A stretch of DNA of 39,063 nucleotides. It comes from an uncultured Geobacteraceae bacterium. GTDB lineage: Bacteria > Desulfobacterota > Desulfuromonadia > Geobacterales > Pseudopelobacteraceae. Shown piece by piece: positions 30,845 through 39,020 of the stretch (the stretch's first letter is position 1; every line of letters starts with the position of its first letter). Position numbers and translations under genes: made by a program. The notes under the pieces are model-generated. The model was given only the letters and a program-made list of their open reading frames with translations. It did no database searches and was not told where the DNA came from. Location: contig CAINRC010000045.1 of assembly GCA_903852495.1 (NCBI GenBank), forward strand, positions 1 through 39,063. Reading direction: 5' to 3'.

Positions 30845-32581
30845 ATGGACAAGTTTGCTCGGATTGACATGGGGGCCGCAGGCGGCCCGAAGGTAACGGT
30901 TGGCGAAGTCGGGGAATATGCCGGGTTAGGCGGCAGGGCGATGACCTCTCTGGTGGTCGCAGCCGAAGTGCATCCACTCGCCCACGCGCTCGGCGCGGAA
31001 AACAAGCTGGTCATCTCACCCGGCATGCTCAGCGGCACGACCGGTTCCATGACCGGCCGGCTGTCAGTCGGCTGCAAGAGCCCGTTGACCGGCACCATCA
31101 AGGAGTCTAACGCCGGCGGCCAGGCTGCCCAGGTTATGGCGAGACTCGGCTACGCTGCCGTAGTCATCGAAGGTAAACCTGAGGGTAACGATCTCTACAA
31201 GATAATTATCAACAAGGATGGTATCCAGGTAGTTGTCGACAACAGCCTTAAACTGATGGACAACTACCCGCTGGTAGAGAAACTGCGGACGGAATACGGC
31301 GACAAGGTCGCCTACATGACAATCGGCAGTGCCGGTGAGCGTCTGCTCCTCTCTGCCTCAATTGCCTGCACAGACCCCGAGTTGCGTCCAACTCGACACT
31401 GCGGTCGCGGTGGCGTTGGAGCCGTCATGGGCGCAAAACACATCAAGGCGATTATTCTCGATGACGCCGGCATGAAGATGCGTCCGCCAAAAGAGCAGGA
31501 TAAATTCCGCGATGCCAATCGCAAGTTTGTTGAAGGACTGCGTAAGCACCCGGTTACCGGTGAAGGACTGCCGGCTTACGGCACCAATGTTCTTACCAAT
31601 GTACTTAATGAGGCCGGTGGTTATCCAACCAATAACTTTAAAACAGGCCAATTCGATGGTAGTTCCAAGATCAGCGGTGAAGCACAAGCTGAACTGGAAA
31701 TAAAGCGCGGTGGTTCGGCTACTCATGGCTGCCATCGTGGCTGCGTCATCCAATGCTCAGGTATTTACAACGATAAAGACGGTAAATATGTCACCAAACA
31801 ACCCGAGTATGAGACGGTCTGGTCTCACGGTGGTCACTGCGGCATCTCCGATCTGGATACTATCGCTCGCCTTGACTATATGGACGACAATATCGGTGTA
31901 GATACCATCGAAATGGGTGTTAGCATCGGCGTTGCTATGGATGGAGGGGTTATAGAGTTTGGTGACTGCGAAGGTGCCATCAGGCTGCTGGAAGAAGTTG
32001 GTAATGGGACACCGCTGGGGCGTATTTTGGGGAGTGGCGCTGCCATTACCGGCAAGGTATTCGGCGTCGAGCGGGTACCGGTAGTCAAGGATCAGGCTTT
32101 GCCTGCTTATGATCCGCGTGCAGTTCAAGGTATCGGTGTTACGTATGCAACGACGACTCAGGGGGCTGACCACACCGCTGGCTATGCCATCGCTACCAAC
32201 ATCCTCAAAGTCGGCGGCGATGTTGATCCGCTCAAGCCCGAAGGGCAGATAGAGCTATCTCGCAACCTGCAGATAGCCACCGCAGCCATCGACTCCACTG
32301 GTATGTGCTTGTTTATCGCTTTTGCAATCCTGGATCAGCCTGAAACATTCCAGGCTCTACTCGACATGCTCGGCTCTTTCTATGGCATCACGATGACCGG
32401 AGATGACGTTGTAGCGCTTGGTAAGAGAGTCCTTTCTGCTGAGCGGGACTTCAATACCCGGGCCGGTTTCACCAAACACCACGACCGGCTACCACGTTTT
32501 TTCTATAATGAGCCTGTAGCTCCACATAATCAGGCGTTCCTGATGAAAGACGAAGAACTGGACGAAGTCTTTAACTGGTAA
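30845..32581 (+). CDS. aor: Tungsten-dependent aldehyde:ferredoxin oxidoreductase (AOR family)
   Basis: A 578-residue enzyme that oxidises aldehydes to acids, or reduces acids with low-potential electrons, at a tungsten bis-pterin. The N-terminal GGRAMTS and the GMLSGTTGSMTGRL segment belong to the pterin domain. The cluster cysteines are in CHRGCVIQC near residues 295-305, and the last ligand is in DSTGMCLF near 490; the spacing C-x3-C-x3-C differs from the CxxC start of the Pyrococcus enzyme. GGAAGGAG precedes the ATG. It lies behind the mycofactocin operon and a riboswitch, and ahead of cofactor genes and the tungstate transporter. The stop is eight bases before an insertion sequence. Relatives in Aromatoleum act on benzaldehyde-type and aliphatic aldehydes. 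Confidence 0.93.
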   Translation: MDKFARIDMGAAGGPKVTVGEVGEYAGLGGRAMTSLVVAAEVHPLAHALGAENKLVISPGMLSGTTGSMTGRLSVGCKSPLTGTIKESNAGGQAAQVMARLGYAAVVIEGKPEGNDLYKIIINKDGIQVVVDNSLKLMDNYPLVEKLRTEYGDKVAYMTIGSAGERLLLSASIACTDPELRPTRHCGRGGVGAVMGAKHIKAIILDDAGMKMRPPKEQDKFRDANRKFVEGLRKHPVTGEGLPAYGTNVLTNVLNEAGGYPTNNFKTGQFDGSSKISGEAQAELEIKRGGSATHGCHRGCVIQCSGIYNDKDGKYVTKQPEYETVWSHGGHCGISDLDTIARLDYMDDNIGVDTIEMGVSIGVAMDGGVIEFGDCEGAIRLLEEVGNGTPLGRILGSGAAITGKVFGVERVPVVKDQALPAYDPRAVQGIGVTYATTTQGADHTAGYAIATNILKVGGDVDPLKPEGQIELSRNLQIATAAIDSTGMCLFIAFAILDQPETFQALLDMLGSFYGITMTGDDVVALGKRVLSAERDFNTRAGFTKHHDRLPRFFYNEPVAPHNQAFLMKDEELDEVFNW

Positions 32582-32589
32582 TAGTATAA

Positions 32590-33643
32590 GGGGGGTAGTC
32601 GGTTAGTTACACCAATTGGCTACTCCCAGTTATATCCATTAGTTACGTCTTGCTCAGTAACTGGTCCTGTTGCCACTGCCCGTTCAAGCAATCTTCTGAA
32701 AACGAGGCCACGACTCCTAGATTTGCGTCGATTGAATCTAAAAGTGAACTCTTCCAGATAAGACTGCAGGTGTTCTGGAACGACTGAACCCTGGTGTGTT
32801 CCTAAAATCCACCGTTTCAGTAGACTTGATACTCGGTGGACTCCAGGCATGGACACATGAGCAGGGTCGTCCGAAGACGATTGAACCGTGATCTCATGTG
32901 TGAACCCACGTTCTGATAGACCGTTGTATCCACTCCATCCATCAGTATGCACAACGGAGTCGGGGGAAGCTACGTCGCATACAAACGGTAGCAGACAGGC
33001 ACTAGAAGCATCGGGTATATGACGCATTCTTATGCGCCCAAAGCCCGAAGGTTCCATGATCTCGACAGCAATGACCACAATGCTTTTGGAGGATCCTCGC
33101 CCTCTTTTGCCGCCTTTTTTAACTCCGCCAACAAGGGATTCATCAACTTCAATTTTGCCGGAAAGTTGCTTGCGTTCAGCATCGACCATAGCCACACGAA
33201 AGCGTTGGAGCATGGTCCATGAAACCCGATAATTGGTTCCAAGCGTTCTCTCCAAAGTTTTGGCTGACATGCCGTTCTTGGCAGTGCTCACGTGCCACGC
33301 GGCTTCGAACCAAGTTGTCAGCGGTGTCCGTGTTTTATCAAAGATCGTTCCAGACGTGACGGATGTTCGCTGGCGGCAACACGGGCAAATTAAGTGACCA
33401 CGGATTGTTTGCCAAGGGACTGTTTTTGTTTTACAGGCGGGACAGATGAACCCTTTTGACCAACGTAATTTTGCCAGGTAGGCAGCACAAGCTGCATCGT
33501 TAGGAAACATTTCAACAAAGTTGCGATATGTATTCGGGTAATCAAGACCTGACTTCAGGCGTATTGCTTCCATGGTTCCTCCTTTAAGGGAAGACGTTTT
33601 CCTTGGAATCATACACTAGGTGTAACTAACCGACTACCCCCCT
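32590..33643 (-). mobile_element. IS1595-family insertion sequence, apparently intact
   Basis: The element is bordered by the 8-bp direct repeats TAGTATAA at 32582-32589 and 33644-33651. Perfect 24-base terminal inverted repeats (starting GGGGGGTAGTCGG) lie at 32590-32613 and 33619-33642, the right end having one extra T. One transposase gene fills it. An 8-bp target duplication is what the IS1595 group makes. The intact target repeats and ends suggest a fairly recent insertion. It splits the aor gene from the cofactor genes behind it and may be polar on them. Confidence 0.93.
32620..33573 (-). CDS. IS1595-family (ISXO2-like) transposase
   Basis: A 317-residue DDE transposase. An N-terminal zinc ribbon has CPAC near 45 and CPCC near 64. 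It is followed by the IS1595 core with acidic residues in EVDESLVGG and HTDGWSGYNGL and a C-terminal RFNRRKSRSRG stretch. The start at 33573 follows AAAGGAGG; the open frame up to 33612 reaches toward the end repeat and lacks such support. It has no frameshift and looks functional. Confidence 0.9.
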   Translation of the reverse strand: MEAIRLKSGLDYPNTYRNFVEMFPNDAACAAYLAKLRWSKGFICPACKTKTVPWQTIRGHLICPCCRQRTSVTSGTIFDKTRTPLTTWFEAAWHVSTAKNGMSAKTLERTLGTNYRVSWTMLQRFRVAMVDAERKQLSGKIEVDESLVGGVKKGGKRGRGSSKSIVVIAVEIMEPSGFGRIRMRHIPDASSACLLPFVCDVASPDSVVHTDGWSGYNGLSERGFTHEITVQSSSDDPAHVSMPGVHRVSSLLKRWILGTHQGSVVPEHLQSYLEEFTFRFNRRKSRSRGLVFRRLLERAVATGPVTEQDVTNGYNWE

Positions 33644-33754
33644 TAGTATAAAATGAATTGAATTGAATTGAATCTACACTTTACCACCCTAACCCCTTCT
33701 GGCAGAGTAGGCATTATTAAGAATGACAGGAGGGAGTAGGGTAGGGAGGGTAAA

Positions 33755-34333
33755 ATGGAACAAAAAAACAGTACCACGTCAACCGATACCTCGTATCCGG
33801 CGGAAACGCTGGAATTAGAACTGGACGCCAACCAGCTACATACGTTTTTTCCCATTCTCCAGAAGGGTGTGACAGTTCCGGCTATTGTTGGATGTACACT
33901 TAAAAGCCTTCTTATCGACCAGTTTGCGATTCCAGCTGATTACGTAACCGACCGGATAACCACCATATTTCTCGATAACCGTCCCGTAGATGACCTTGAT
34001 CGCTCGATAATACTGGAGGAGTCCCGGCTAACCCTGTCTGCTGCAATGCCAGGACTTGTAGGCGCCACCATGAGGCGTGGCGGGTTCTATGCCGCACTTC
34101 GGCAGGGGATCAGCCATGGAGTGGATAGCCAGCCCATAGCAGGAGAATCAGGGAATGTGCGGATAAAACTTTTTAATTTATTGCTGGCGGAACTTGGCCC
34201 GCTTGTCCTGTCTCGTGGCCTGCTTCTTGAGAGGGAAGAGCTGGATGAGCTTCTGCAACACTTGCCCGACTCTCAGGATAATTTATCAAATGGTGCCGGC
34301 AGAACACTTCTTGTTGTAACATTCAGGGATTAG
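33755..34333 (+). CDS. Unrecognised 192-residue protein beside tungsten-cofactor genes
   Basis: I do not recognise the family. The chain starts with a Ser/Thr-rich stretch, continues with LELELDANQLHTFFPIL and a VPAIVGCTLKSLL segment that looks like the beta-grasp start of a ubiquitin-like or MoaD-like domain (a strand, then helix after a T-x-x-x-L-L turn). The middle has GLVGATMRRGGFYAALR, and the last third is helical with many Leu and Glu. No signal peptide or membrane segment is seen. A purine-rich leader (GGAGGG) precedes the ATG. It stops five bases before moaD, so it is part of the cofactor operon, and before the insertion it would have followed aor. An AOR-specific maturation or chaperone function is a guess from position. 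Confidence 0.65.
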   Translation: MEQKNSTTSTDTSYPAETLELELDANQLHTFFPILQKGVTVPAIVGCTLKSLLIDQFAIPADYVTDRITTIFLDNRPVDDLDRSIILEESRLTLSAAMPGLVGATMRRGGFYAALRQGISHGVDSQPIAGESGNVRIKLFNLLLAELGPLVLSRGLLLEREELDELLQHLPDSQDNLSNGAGRTLLVVTFRD

Positions 34334-34337
34334 CAAC

Positions 34338-34562
34338 ATGAACATAACTGTTAAACTATTCGCCTCATTTCGTACAGGTCGCTTCGACATTGAAACCGGC
34401 GATTATCCAGCGGGGACCACCGTTGCCGACATCGCCGACAGCCTGAAACTGCCGCAGTCCGAACTGGGAATAATGATGGTCAATAGCCGCCATGTCAAAC
34501 TTGACCGGGTGCTTGTTGATGGTGAGGTCCTTGCCCTCTTTCCGCTTCTCGGCGGCGGGTGA
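34338..34562 (+). CDS. moaD: MoaD-like sulfur carrier
   Basis: A 74-residue beta-grasp protein ending in Gly-Gly-Gly (LLGGG). The C-terminal Gly-Gly is the place that is adenylated and thiocarboxylated to deliver sulfur to molybdopterin. The internal pattern VKLFASFRTGRFD, GTTVADIADSL and LVDGEVLALFPLLGGG is that of MoaD. It is followed one base later by a ThiF/MoeB enzyme, which is its expected activating partner; MoaE is encoded at the other end of the window. The dedicated copy next to aor may serve tungstopterin synthesis. Confidence 0.85.
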   Translation: MNITVKLFASFRTGRFDIETGDYPAGTTVADIADSLKLPQSELGIMMVNSRHVKLDRVLVDGEVLALFPLLGGG

Positions 34563-34563
34563 C

Positions 34564-35406
34564 ATGGACTCTCTGCCCATTTTCATACGTGCTCACGCCG
34601 ATGTTCAATTGTTTTCCTGGGACCGCCAAATTGAGGCAGCTACACGTTTCGGCGTAACCCTGGCCCAGGTTGAAGAGATTGCCCTGGAACGAGGTATCCT
34701 GCCTGCCCGTTATCAACGCAATCGTCAGGCAATTTCCGTCAGTGACCAGTTGACCATGTTTCGCAGCAGTGTTTGCGTAGTTGGATGCGGTGGACTCGGT
34801 TGTTACGTGATTGAAGAATTGGCACGTCTTGGGGTTGGTACAATCGTTGTTATCGATCCGGATGTATTTGAAGAGCATAACCTGAACCGGCAATTATTCA
34901 GTACTCCGGCGAATTTGGGCACTGCCAAGGTGAACGCGGCTGCCAGCCGAATCGGAGAAATTAATCCGGCTGTAACCCTAATCCCGGTTCAAGCTGCATT
35001 CTCACTTGAAAATGGAGCGTCACTACTCGATGGATGCCAGATTGTAGTTGATGCACTCGATTCAATCAAGGTTCGTTTGGAGTTGGCCGCCGTTTGTACT
35101 TCGAAAAGCATCCCTCTTGTGCATGGTGCCATTGCCGGCTGGTTTGGGCATGTTGCGACCCAGTTTCCTGGTGATCCTACGCTGAAAACTATTTATCAAG
35201 CTTGGGAATCCGGCAACGGAGTGGAGCAACACCTGGGAAACCCCTCTTTCACCCCGGCGCTGGTTGCCAGCCTGGAAGTTGCCGAAGTCTGCAAAATACT
35301 GTTAGGCCAAGGGACGCCCTTGCGGGGACGCCAGCTAATTATTGATCTTTTTTCAATGGAGATACAGGCAGTTACTTTACATAATAACGATGAGGAACAG
35401 GAATGA
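34564..35406 (+). CDS. ThiF/MoeB-type (E1-like) adenylyltransferase
   Basis: A 280-residue E1-like enzyme that should adenylate the C-terminus of the adjacent MoaD. After a 65-residue N-terminal part come the ATP-binding loop VVGCGGLGCYVIEELARLG and then VIDPDVFEEHNLNRQLF, the Asp and Arg residues that hold ATP, and the crossover region with CTSKSIPLVHGAIAGW. The usual CxxC zinc pairs of MoeB are not evident. The start at 34564 is just behind moaD (TGA-C-ATG); a longer frame from 34492 overlaps moaD and is rejected. Its stop overlaps the regulator gene by four bases. Confidence 0.85.
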   Translation: MDSLPIFIRAHADVQLFSWDRQIEAATRFGVTLAQVEEIALERGILPARYQRNRQAISVSDQLTMFRSSVCVVGCGGLGCYVIEELARLGVGTIVVIDPDVFEEHNLNRQLFSTPANLGTAKVNAAASRIGEINPAVTLIPVQAAFSLENGASLLDGCQIVVDALDSIKVRLELAAVCTSKSIPLVHGAIAGWFGHVATQFPGDPTLKTIYQAWESGNGVEQHLGNPSFTPALVASLEVAEVCKILLGQGTPLRGRQLIIDLFSMEIQAVTLHNNDEEQE

Positions 35407-36272
35407 ATGCAGTCGCAGATAATTACACCATTCAGGCGGTGTCAAGGGCACTGGAGCTGCTAGAACAATTCCAGGAAGGTGGTACAGAGCTTGGTATAAC
35501 CGACTTGAGCAACCGCATGAATCTATCTAAAAATAGTGTTTTTCGCCTTGTTGTTACGTTAAATTCAAAAAAATATCTTGAAATAAACCATTATACCGGT
35601 AAATATCGACTTGGGATAAAGACCAGAACCCTGGGGCAGGCGGCAACTAAACAAAATAATTTTTCTAACTACGTGCGCCCTTTTTTGGAAGACCTTACAC
35701 GCCAGTGCCACGAAACGTGTTATTTTTCCATCATAAAGAGCGGGTATTCCTACTACCTCGAAGGTGTGGAATCAGACCTTCCGGTACGGGTGCTTCACCG
35801 GGTTGGTAGCAGTTTGCCTCTCTATTGTACTGCTGCAGGGAAAGTCAAACTGGCTTTTATTGAGCCGCACCAGCAGTTAGATCTCTTATCAAGGGCTAAA
35901 ATAAACGGGTGCACAACCAGCACTACAGCTGGTCCTGGCGTGCTGCAAAACGAACTTAAAAAGGTTGCACGACAAGGTTACGCCATTGATGATCAGGAAC
36001 ACGACGCAGGGGTAATGGAAATCGCTGCACCTGTTTTCGATTCAAATGGTACAATTATTGGTGCGCTCAGCATATTGGGTCCGGAGATGCGTCTCGCGGG
36101 AACACGCCTCGAAGATGAACTGCTGCCACTACTCTGCCAAAGCGCATCGCGCCTTTCTCGTGAGCTTGGGTATTACCAAGCGGAGGAGGCTGTTCCCAAA
36201 ATTAAACAGCAAAAGCATCCACCAAAGAAAAAAATAAAAATGCCTGCATCAGCAGGCCGTGCGTACCATTGA
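35403..36272 (+). CDS. IclR-family transcriptional regulator
   Basis: A 289-residue regulator. The N-terminal winged helix-turn-helix (RALELLEQF, then LGITDLSNRMNLSKNSVFRL) is followed by the IclR effector domain, with GYSYYLEGVES, the LPLYCTAAGKVKLAF helix region and YAIDDQEHDAGVMEIAAPVF. The C-terminus is a Lys-rich tail (from about 268) that is unusual for the family and may add DNA affinity. It sits inside a cofactor operon, so it probably controls its own operon or aor; the ligand is unknown and may be an aromatic or aliphatic acid as in other IclR proteins. ATG overlaps the ThiF stop. Confidence 0.9.
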   Translation: MNAVADNYTIQAVSRALELLEQFQEGGTELGITDLSNRMNLSKNSVFRLVVTLNSKKYLEINHYTGKYRLGIKTRTLGQAATKQNNFSNYVRPFLEDLTRQCHETCYFSIIKSGYSYYLEGVESDLPVRVLHRVGSSLPLYCTAAGKVKLAFIEPHQQLDLLSRAKINGCTTSTTAGPGVLQNELKKVARQGYAIDDQEHDAGVMEIAAPVFDSNGTIIGALSILGPEMRLAGTRLEDELLPLLCQSASRLSRELGYYQAEEAVPKIKQQKHPPKKKIKMPASAGRAYH

Positions 36273-36321
36273 TATAACCATGCAGATTCGAATACGATGT
36301 GCAACAGAGGGAGAAAAATAA

Positions 36322-36819
36322 ATGAGAGCGGCTATCCTGACGTTGAGTGACAAAGGCTCCCGAGGCGAGCGTACCGATGAAAGCGGCCCTGCATTGGCCG
36401 CTTGGCTGGCTGAACGGGGAGTAAGTACTGTCCAGTCAAGCGTCATACCCGATGAGTTTGAGCAGATCGTGAACATCCTGACCGAATGGGCTGATGGCGA
36501 CATAGCCGACCTAATTCTGACCACTGGCGGTACCGGTGTTTCGCCACGTGACATAACTCCCGAGGCAACACTGCAGGTTGTGGAACGACTAATTCCCGGC
36601 CTCGGAGAACTGATGCGCCTCAAGAGCCTGGAGAAAACCGTGATGGCGCCCCTGTCCCGCGCAGTTGCAGGGATCCGTAACCAGTCGCTTATTATCAACC
36701 TTCCTGGCAGCCCGAGAGCTGCTCTGGAAAATCTCGAGGCGGTCTGGCCGACGATTGGCCATGCTGTTGAAAAAATCCGCGGTAGCCAGGAGGATTGCGG
36801 TGACAGATTTTCAAAATAG
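36322..36819 (+). CDS. moaB: MoaB/MogA-family molybdopterin adenylyltransferase
   Basis: A 165-residue protein that adenylates molybdopterin before metal insertion. The hallmark TTGGTGVSPRDITPEAT is complete, preceded by AAILTLSDKG and DESGPALAAWL, and LPGSPRAALENLE closes the domain. In tungsten users MoaB often replaces MogA in this step. GAGGGAG lies upstream of the ATG. It is 84 bases from tupB in the same direction. The choice between the names moaB and mog cannot be settled by eye. Confidence 0.88.
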   Translation: MRAAILTLSDKGSRGERTDESGPALAAWLAERGVSTVQSSVIPDEFEQIVNILTEWADGDIADLILTTGGTGVSPRDITPEATLQVVERLIPGLGELMRLKSLEKTVMAPLSRAVAGIRNQSLIINLPGSPRAALENLEAVWPTIGHAVEKIRGSQEDCGDRFSK

Positions 36820-36902
36820 ACACGTTAACGGTACACATGTCTGCACGGCACTCTGTCTGGATACATTAGCACAGAAGGGCATATTGCGAACGCGGAGCGG
36901 TA

Positions 36903-37601
36903 ATGGACCTGTTTGTTGAAGGTGTCACTAAAGCCTGGAATCTGATTATAAGTCTCGATTCCGAAGTGCTGGCTATAACGCTGCTGTCATTGAAGATTTC
37001 CTGCACCGCCACGCTTGTCAGTCTTTTTATCGGTATTCCGGCAGGTGTTTTCCTCGCTTTATCCGATTTTTTCGGTCGTCGCCTTATCATCAGCCTCGTA
37101 AATACTGGTATGGGATTGCCACCAGTGGTGGTCGGACTGTTTGTCACACTATTCCTTTGGCGTAACGGCCCCCTCGGCTTTCTGGAGATTTTGTATACAC
37201 CGTCCGCCATGATTCTGGCCCAGGCGGTTATCGCCACTCCAATTGTGGCAGGCATTACCGTTGCTTCAATCCAGAACCTGCCTGCCAATCTCAAACTGCA
37301 GGTGCAGGCATTGGGAGCAACCAGGGTGCAAACCGTCTGGATTCTTGTCCGTGAGGCGCGCTTGCCGCTTCTCGCTGCCGTCATGGCGGGGTTCGGCGGA
37401 GTCATCTCCGAGGTGGGTGCTTCCATTATGGTTGGCGGCAATATCAAAGGCCAGACACGGGTTTTAACTACCGCGACAGTCATGGAAACGGGCAAGGGAA
37501 ATTTTGATGTGGCGATCGCACTGTCATTAATCCTGCTGGTGCTCGCCTTTAGCGTTAACTATCTGCTGACGGTCATTCAGCAGCGGGAGAGGCCACGGTG
37601 A
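36903..37601 (+). CDS. tupB: TupB-like tungstate ABC transporter permease
   Basis: A 232-residue inner-membrane permease with about five or six hydrophobic helices. The EAA-type loop contacting the ATPase is in QALGATRVQTVWILVREARL, and GLPPVVVGLFV, EVGASIMVGGNIKG and the closing LLLVLAFSVNYLL are typical of TupB/WtpB. A GGAG site precedes the ATG at 36903. Its stop overlaps the GTG of tupC by three bases. The binding protein it needs is encoded by tupA near the left end. Confidence 0.88.
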   Translation: MDLFVEGVTKAWNLIISLDSEVLAITLLSLKISCTATLVSLFIGIPAGVFLALSDFFGRRLIISLVNTGMGLPPVVVGLFVTLFLWRNGPLGFLEILYTPSAMILAQAVIATPIVAGITVASIQNLPANLKLQVQALGATRVQTVWILVREARLPLLAAVMAGFGGVISEVGASIMVGGNIKGQTRVLTTATVMETGKGNFDVAIALSLILLVLAFSVNYLLTVIQQRERPR

Positions 37602-38692
37602 ACGATAACGATCCGTTGCTTGAGATCTGCAACCTCACCGTGGTTCGTGGCGGCTCAACGGTGCTTCAGGTGCCGTCTTTTTCCCTTCACCCTAATGAAA
37701 CAGTTGCTCTTATCGGGCCGAACGGCGCGGGGAAATCCAGTTTTCTACTGGCGCTGGCAGGATTGCTCCCGTTGGAGTCGGGAGAAATCGTTTTCAGGCA
37801 ACAAGCCATTATACCCGGATTTGCCTCTACGGAGTATCGCCGAAAGCTGGCCATGGTTTTTCAGGAACCGTTGCTTTTTGATACAACGGTATTCGATAAT
37901 GTTGCGGTAGGATTAAGATTGCGCCGCCTTGGCAATCGCGAAATTACCGAACGGGTGGAATCCTGTCTTGACCGTTTTCGTATTGCACACCTGGCTGGCC
38001 GTTCTGCCCGCAAACTGTCTGGCGGGGAAGCTCAGCGCACCAGTTTGGCACGTGCTTTTGCCACTAATCCTGAGATTATTCTTCTTGATGAGCCGTTTGT
38101 GGCACTGGATCCGCCTGCTCGTCAGATTCTAAGCGACGATCTGGAAAAGGTGCTGAAAGAATCCGGAACAACCGCTATTTTGACGACGCACGACCAAATG
38201 GATGCCCTGCGACTTGCTGACCGGATGGTGGTGATGAATCAAGGGGAAATTATTCAGTCTGGAACCCCTTCTTCGGTACACAACCAACCTGCGAATGAAT
38301 TTGTTGCAACCTTTGTTGGCGTGGAAAATATTTTTACCGGTATCGTAGGAGAGTCAAACAACGGTCTGTATTCTGTTTCTGTGGCAGGGAGTATCATAGA
38401 GGTGATGGGTGCAGGGGCTCCGCAAGAATCAGTTGTGGTTTGTATCCGCCCGGAGCATGTGGTGATATCCATGAAAAACCCTGAAGGAACGACAAGTACA
38501 CGAAATGTTTTTACCTGTACCGTCTCCAAAATTGTTGAGCTTGGGTTATTTACCAAAGTTTATCTTGATTGCGGATTTCCACTGGTTACGTCTATTACCA
38601 ACCAATCCCTTGAAAACCTCAAATTACACCAAGGTAGTCGAGCATTCGCCTCGTTTAAGGCGACCGCCGTACATGTTTTTCGGAAAGGTTGA
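37598..38692 (+). CDS. tupC: TupC-like tungstate ABC transporter ATP-binding protein
   Basis: A 364-residue ABC ATPase with Walker A GPNGAGKSS, the signature LSGGEAQRTSLARAF, Walker B IILLDEPF and the switch histidine in TTHDQMDAL. After about residue 230 there is a regulatory extension (VGVENIFTGIV, VSKIVELGLFTKVYL) that looks like a TOBE or oxyanion-binding domain, as in ModC, so uptake may be turned down by the transported ion. It begins with GTG inside the tupB stop. The gene ends the metal-supply block, followed by insertion-sequence debris. Confidence 0.9.
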   Translation: MNDNDPLLEICNLTVVRGGSTVLQVPSFSLHPNETVALIGPNGAGKSSFLLALAGLLPLESGEIVFRQQAIIPGFASTEYRRKLAMVFQEPLLFDTTVFDNVAVGLRLRRLGNREITERVESCLDRFRIAHLAGRSARKLSGGEAQRTSLARAFATNPEIILLDEPFVALDPPARQILSDDLEKVLKESGTTAILTTHDQMDALRLADRMVVMNQGEIIQSGTPSSVHNQPANEFVATFVGVENIFTGIVGESNNGLYSVSVAGSIIEVMGAGAPQESVVVCIRPEHVVISMKNPEGTTSTRNVFTCTVSKIVELGLFTKVYLDCGFPLVTSITNQSLENLKLHQGSRAFASFKATAVHVFRKG

Positions 38693-38702
38693 TGTTTTGG
38701 AC

Positions 38703-38950
38703 AAATTTAATCCCTTCGGGTAAATTCCCCGCCGCTTGCGGCGTTGCTTGGTTTTTGGTAGTTTGGCTGTATGAGCGATTACATACACAAAAGCCAAAAC
38801 GTAACGGTTTTGCTGTACCACTTGGTGTTTCCTGCTAAATACAGGCGAGTGGTTTTTGATGAACAAGTTGATAGTGTCCTCAAAGAAGTGTGTCTTGGTA
38901 TTGAGCGCCGGTACCAAATTAAGATGCCCTCGCACAAAGGTCAAAGTTAA
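38703..38950 (+). mobile_element. Left-end remnant of an IS200/IS605-type element
   Basis: A hairpin CGCCGC-TT-GCGGCG at 38730-38743 follows ATTCCCC, as in the folded left ends of IS200/IS605 elements, and a truncated tnpA lies 27 bases further on. The transposase is cut short before the catalytic HUH histidines, and no right end is visible before the window stops. The exact borders of the fragment cannot be placed. Confidence 0.6.
38771..38950 (+). pseudogene. Truncated IS200-type transposase (tnpA)
   Basis: The frame encodes 59 residues with the family start SQNVTVLLYHLVFPAKYRR and the VFDEQVDSVLKEVC helix, then ends at TAA (38948-38950) after a short unrelated tail. Complete Y1 transposases have about 140-150 residues and the HUH motif follows where this one breaks off, so it cannot be active. 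Confidence 0.75.
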
Positions 38951-38991
38951 CATAAGTATCTAATATTATTTAGTTATATGTGATTTTTTTC

Positions 38992-39020
38992 TTGATTCGC
39001 TGCTTGTTCTGTGGTACATT
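38992..39020 (+). promoter_or_regulatory. Weak sigma-70-like promoter candidate near the right edge
   Basis: TTGATT (38992-38997) and TACATT (39015-39020) are 17 bases apart, four of six matches each. An ATG at 39043 begins a frame that leaves the window after seven codons, and a stem ATTTCCCC/GGGGAAAT (39018-39025, 39045-39052) lies between. There is no clear ribosome site. Confidence 0.25.

Noticed and set aside
33651..33675. Short tandem GAATT repeats after the insertion sequence
   Set aside because: About four five-base units of simple sequence, with no link to a CRISPR array or replication iterons.
36242..36257. GCCTGC-ATCA-GCAGGC hairpin at the end of the IclR-type gene, considered as a terminator
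   Set aside because: It lies within the coding end and is not followed by a T-run; the next gene is 50 bases on in the same direction.
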